Part shown: in pieces, positions 7,025 to 7,217 of the stretch
How the letters are laid out: every line of letters starts with the position of its first letter
Position numbering within the stretch: the stretch's first letter is position 1
Assembly (NCBI GenBank): GCA_002085265.1
Contig: NATI01000046.1
Span: 1 to 7,217, forward strand
Source of the DNA: Candidatus Omnitrophica bacterium 4484_49
GTDB taxonomy: Bacteria > Omnitrophota > Gorgyraeia > Kaelpiales > Kaelpiaceae
DNA length: 7,217 nucleotides
Direction: 5' to 3'
Program-made: the position numbers and the translations under genes
Notes under the pieces: generated by a model
What the model was told of the DNA's origin: nothing
The model's database searches: none
Seen by the model: the letters and a program-made list of their open reading frames with translations, nothing else

Positions 7025-7217
7025 GAATCAGATACTGGCAGGAAGATTTAGAGAAAATAGATAGAAAATCTCTTGCTGAGATACAGTTAAAATTACTGAA
7101 ACAGACAATTACTCAGGCGCTTAAAACGCCTTTTTATTCTCAGAGATTAAAAAAGGCAGGGATATCCTCTCCAGAAGATATAACTGCATTAGAGGATTTG
7201 CATAAAATTCCCTTTAC
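7021..7217 (+). CDS. Second phenylacetate-CoA ligase family protein, 3' end cut by window edge
   Basis: Only the first 65 codons are in the window. The translation from TTG at 7021 begins MRIRYWQEDLEKIDR and aligns along its length with the N-terminus of the ligase at 3661: a tryptophan near the start, LAEIQLKLLKQT against LKNIQLERLRNV, TPFYSQRLKKAG against VPFYKNRLNTYG, and DITALEDLHKIPF against DIKSLSDIKKLPF. This is clearly the PaaK-family N-terminal region. No catalytic motif has been reached. The TTG overlaps the symporter stop as TTGA and has a good ribosome site 8 nt upstream. The copy differs at most positions from the first, so it is a diverged paralogue and not a recent duplicate. 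It probably activates a different acid from that used by the first enzyme. Confidence 0.85.
   Translation, partial: MRIRYWQEDLEKIDRKSLAEIQLKLLKQTITQALKTPFYSQRLKKAGISSPEDITALEDLHKIPF

Noticed and set aside
1..7217. CRISPR array, tRNA or rRNA gene, insertion sequence, inverted terminal repeats or a phage-like segment
   Set aside because: The window is nearly all coding with recognised metabolic genes. I saw no regularly spaced repeats, cloverleaf-like segment, transposase or integrase motifs.

Overview
The window looks like chromosomal DNA from a moderately AT-rich, probably anaerobic bacterium. The main evidence is a ferredoxin-dependent, oxygen-sensitive indolepyruvate oxidoreductase (iorAB) in a tightly packed operon. 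The phylum cannot be assigned from the sequence alone. All supported genes are on the + strand, and intergenic space is almost absent. The only sizeable non-coding gap is the 58 bp at 1398-1455.

Left part (1-1397): two adjacent, diverged paralogues of an SGNH/GDSL-type hydrolase. The first is cut by the left window edge, and its in-frame GTG at 34 is not a real start. The second is complete and carries an N-terminal membrane anchor. They look like the tail of a cell-surface or glycan-modification operon, but the substrate is unknown.

Right part (1456-7217): a new transcription unit begins at a strong-looking promoter (TTGATT, 16 bp, TATAAT) placed so close to the iorA ATG that the mRNA should be leaderless or nearly so. 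The order is iorA, iorB, a phenylacetate-CoA ligase family gene (paaK-like), a tandem ACT-domain protein, a 35-codon single-membrane-span gene, a sodium:solute symporter, and a second paaK-like gene that runs off the right edge. The junctions are overlaps or very short gaps, so this is very probably one co-transcribed and translationally coupled unit.

Taken together, the cluster fits metabolism of aryl acids and aromatic amino acids. The symporter, with its tiny accessory protein, would move an organic acid across the membrane. The CoA ligases would form aryl-acyl-CoA. IorAB would interconvert arylpyruvate and arylacetyl-CoA using ferredoxin. The ACT protein would sense an amino acid. The direction is not visible in the sequence: it could be catabolism (energy from aromatic amino acids) or salvage of aryl acids by reductive carboxylation. 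The most noteworthy points are the near-leaderless iorA, the easily missed small symporter partner at 5405-5512, an unusually short IorB, and the two paaK paralogues in one operon.
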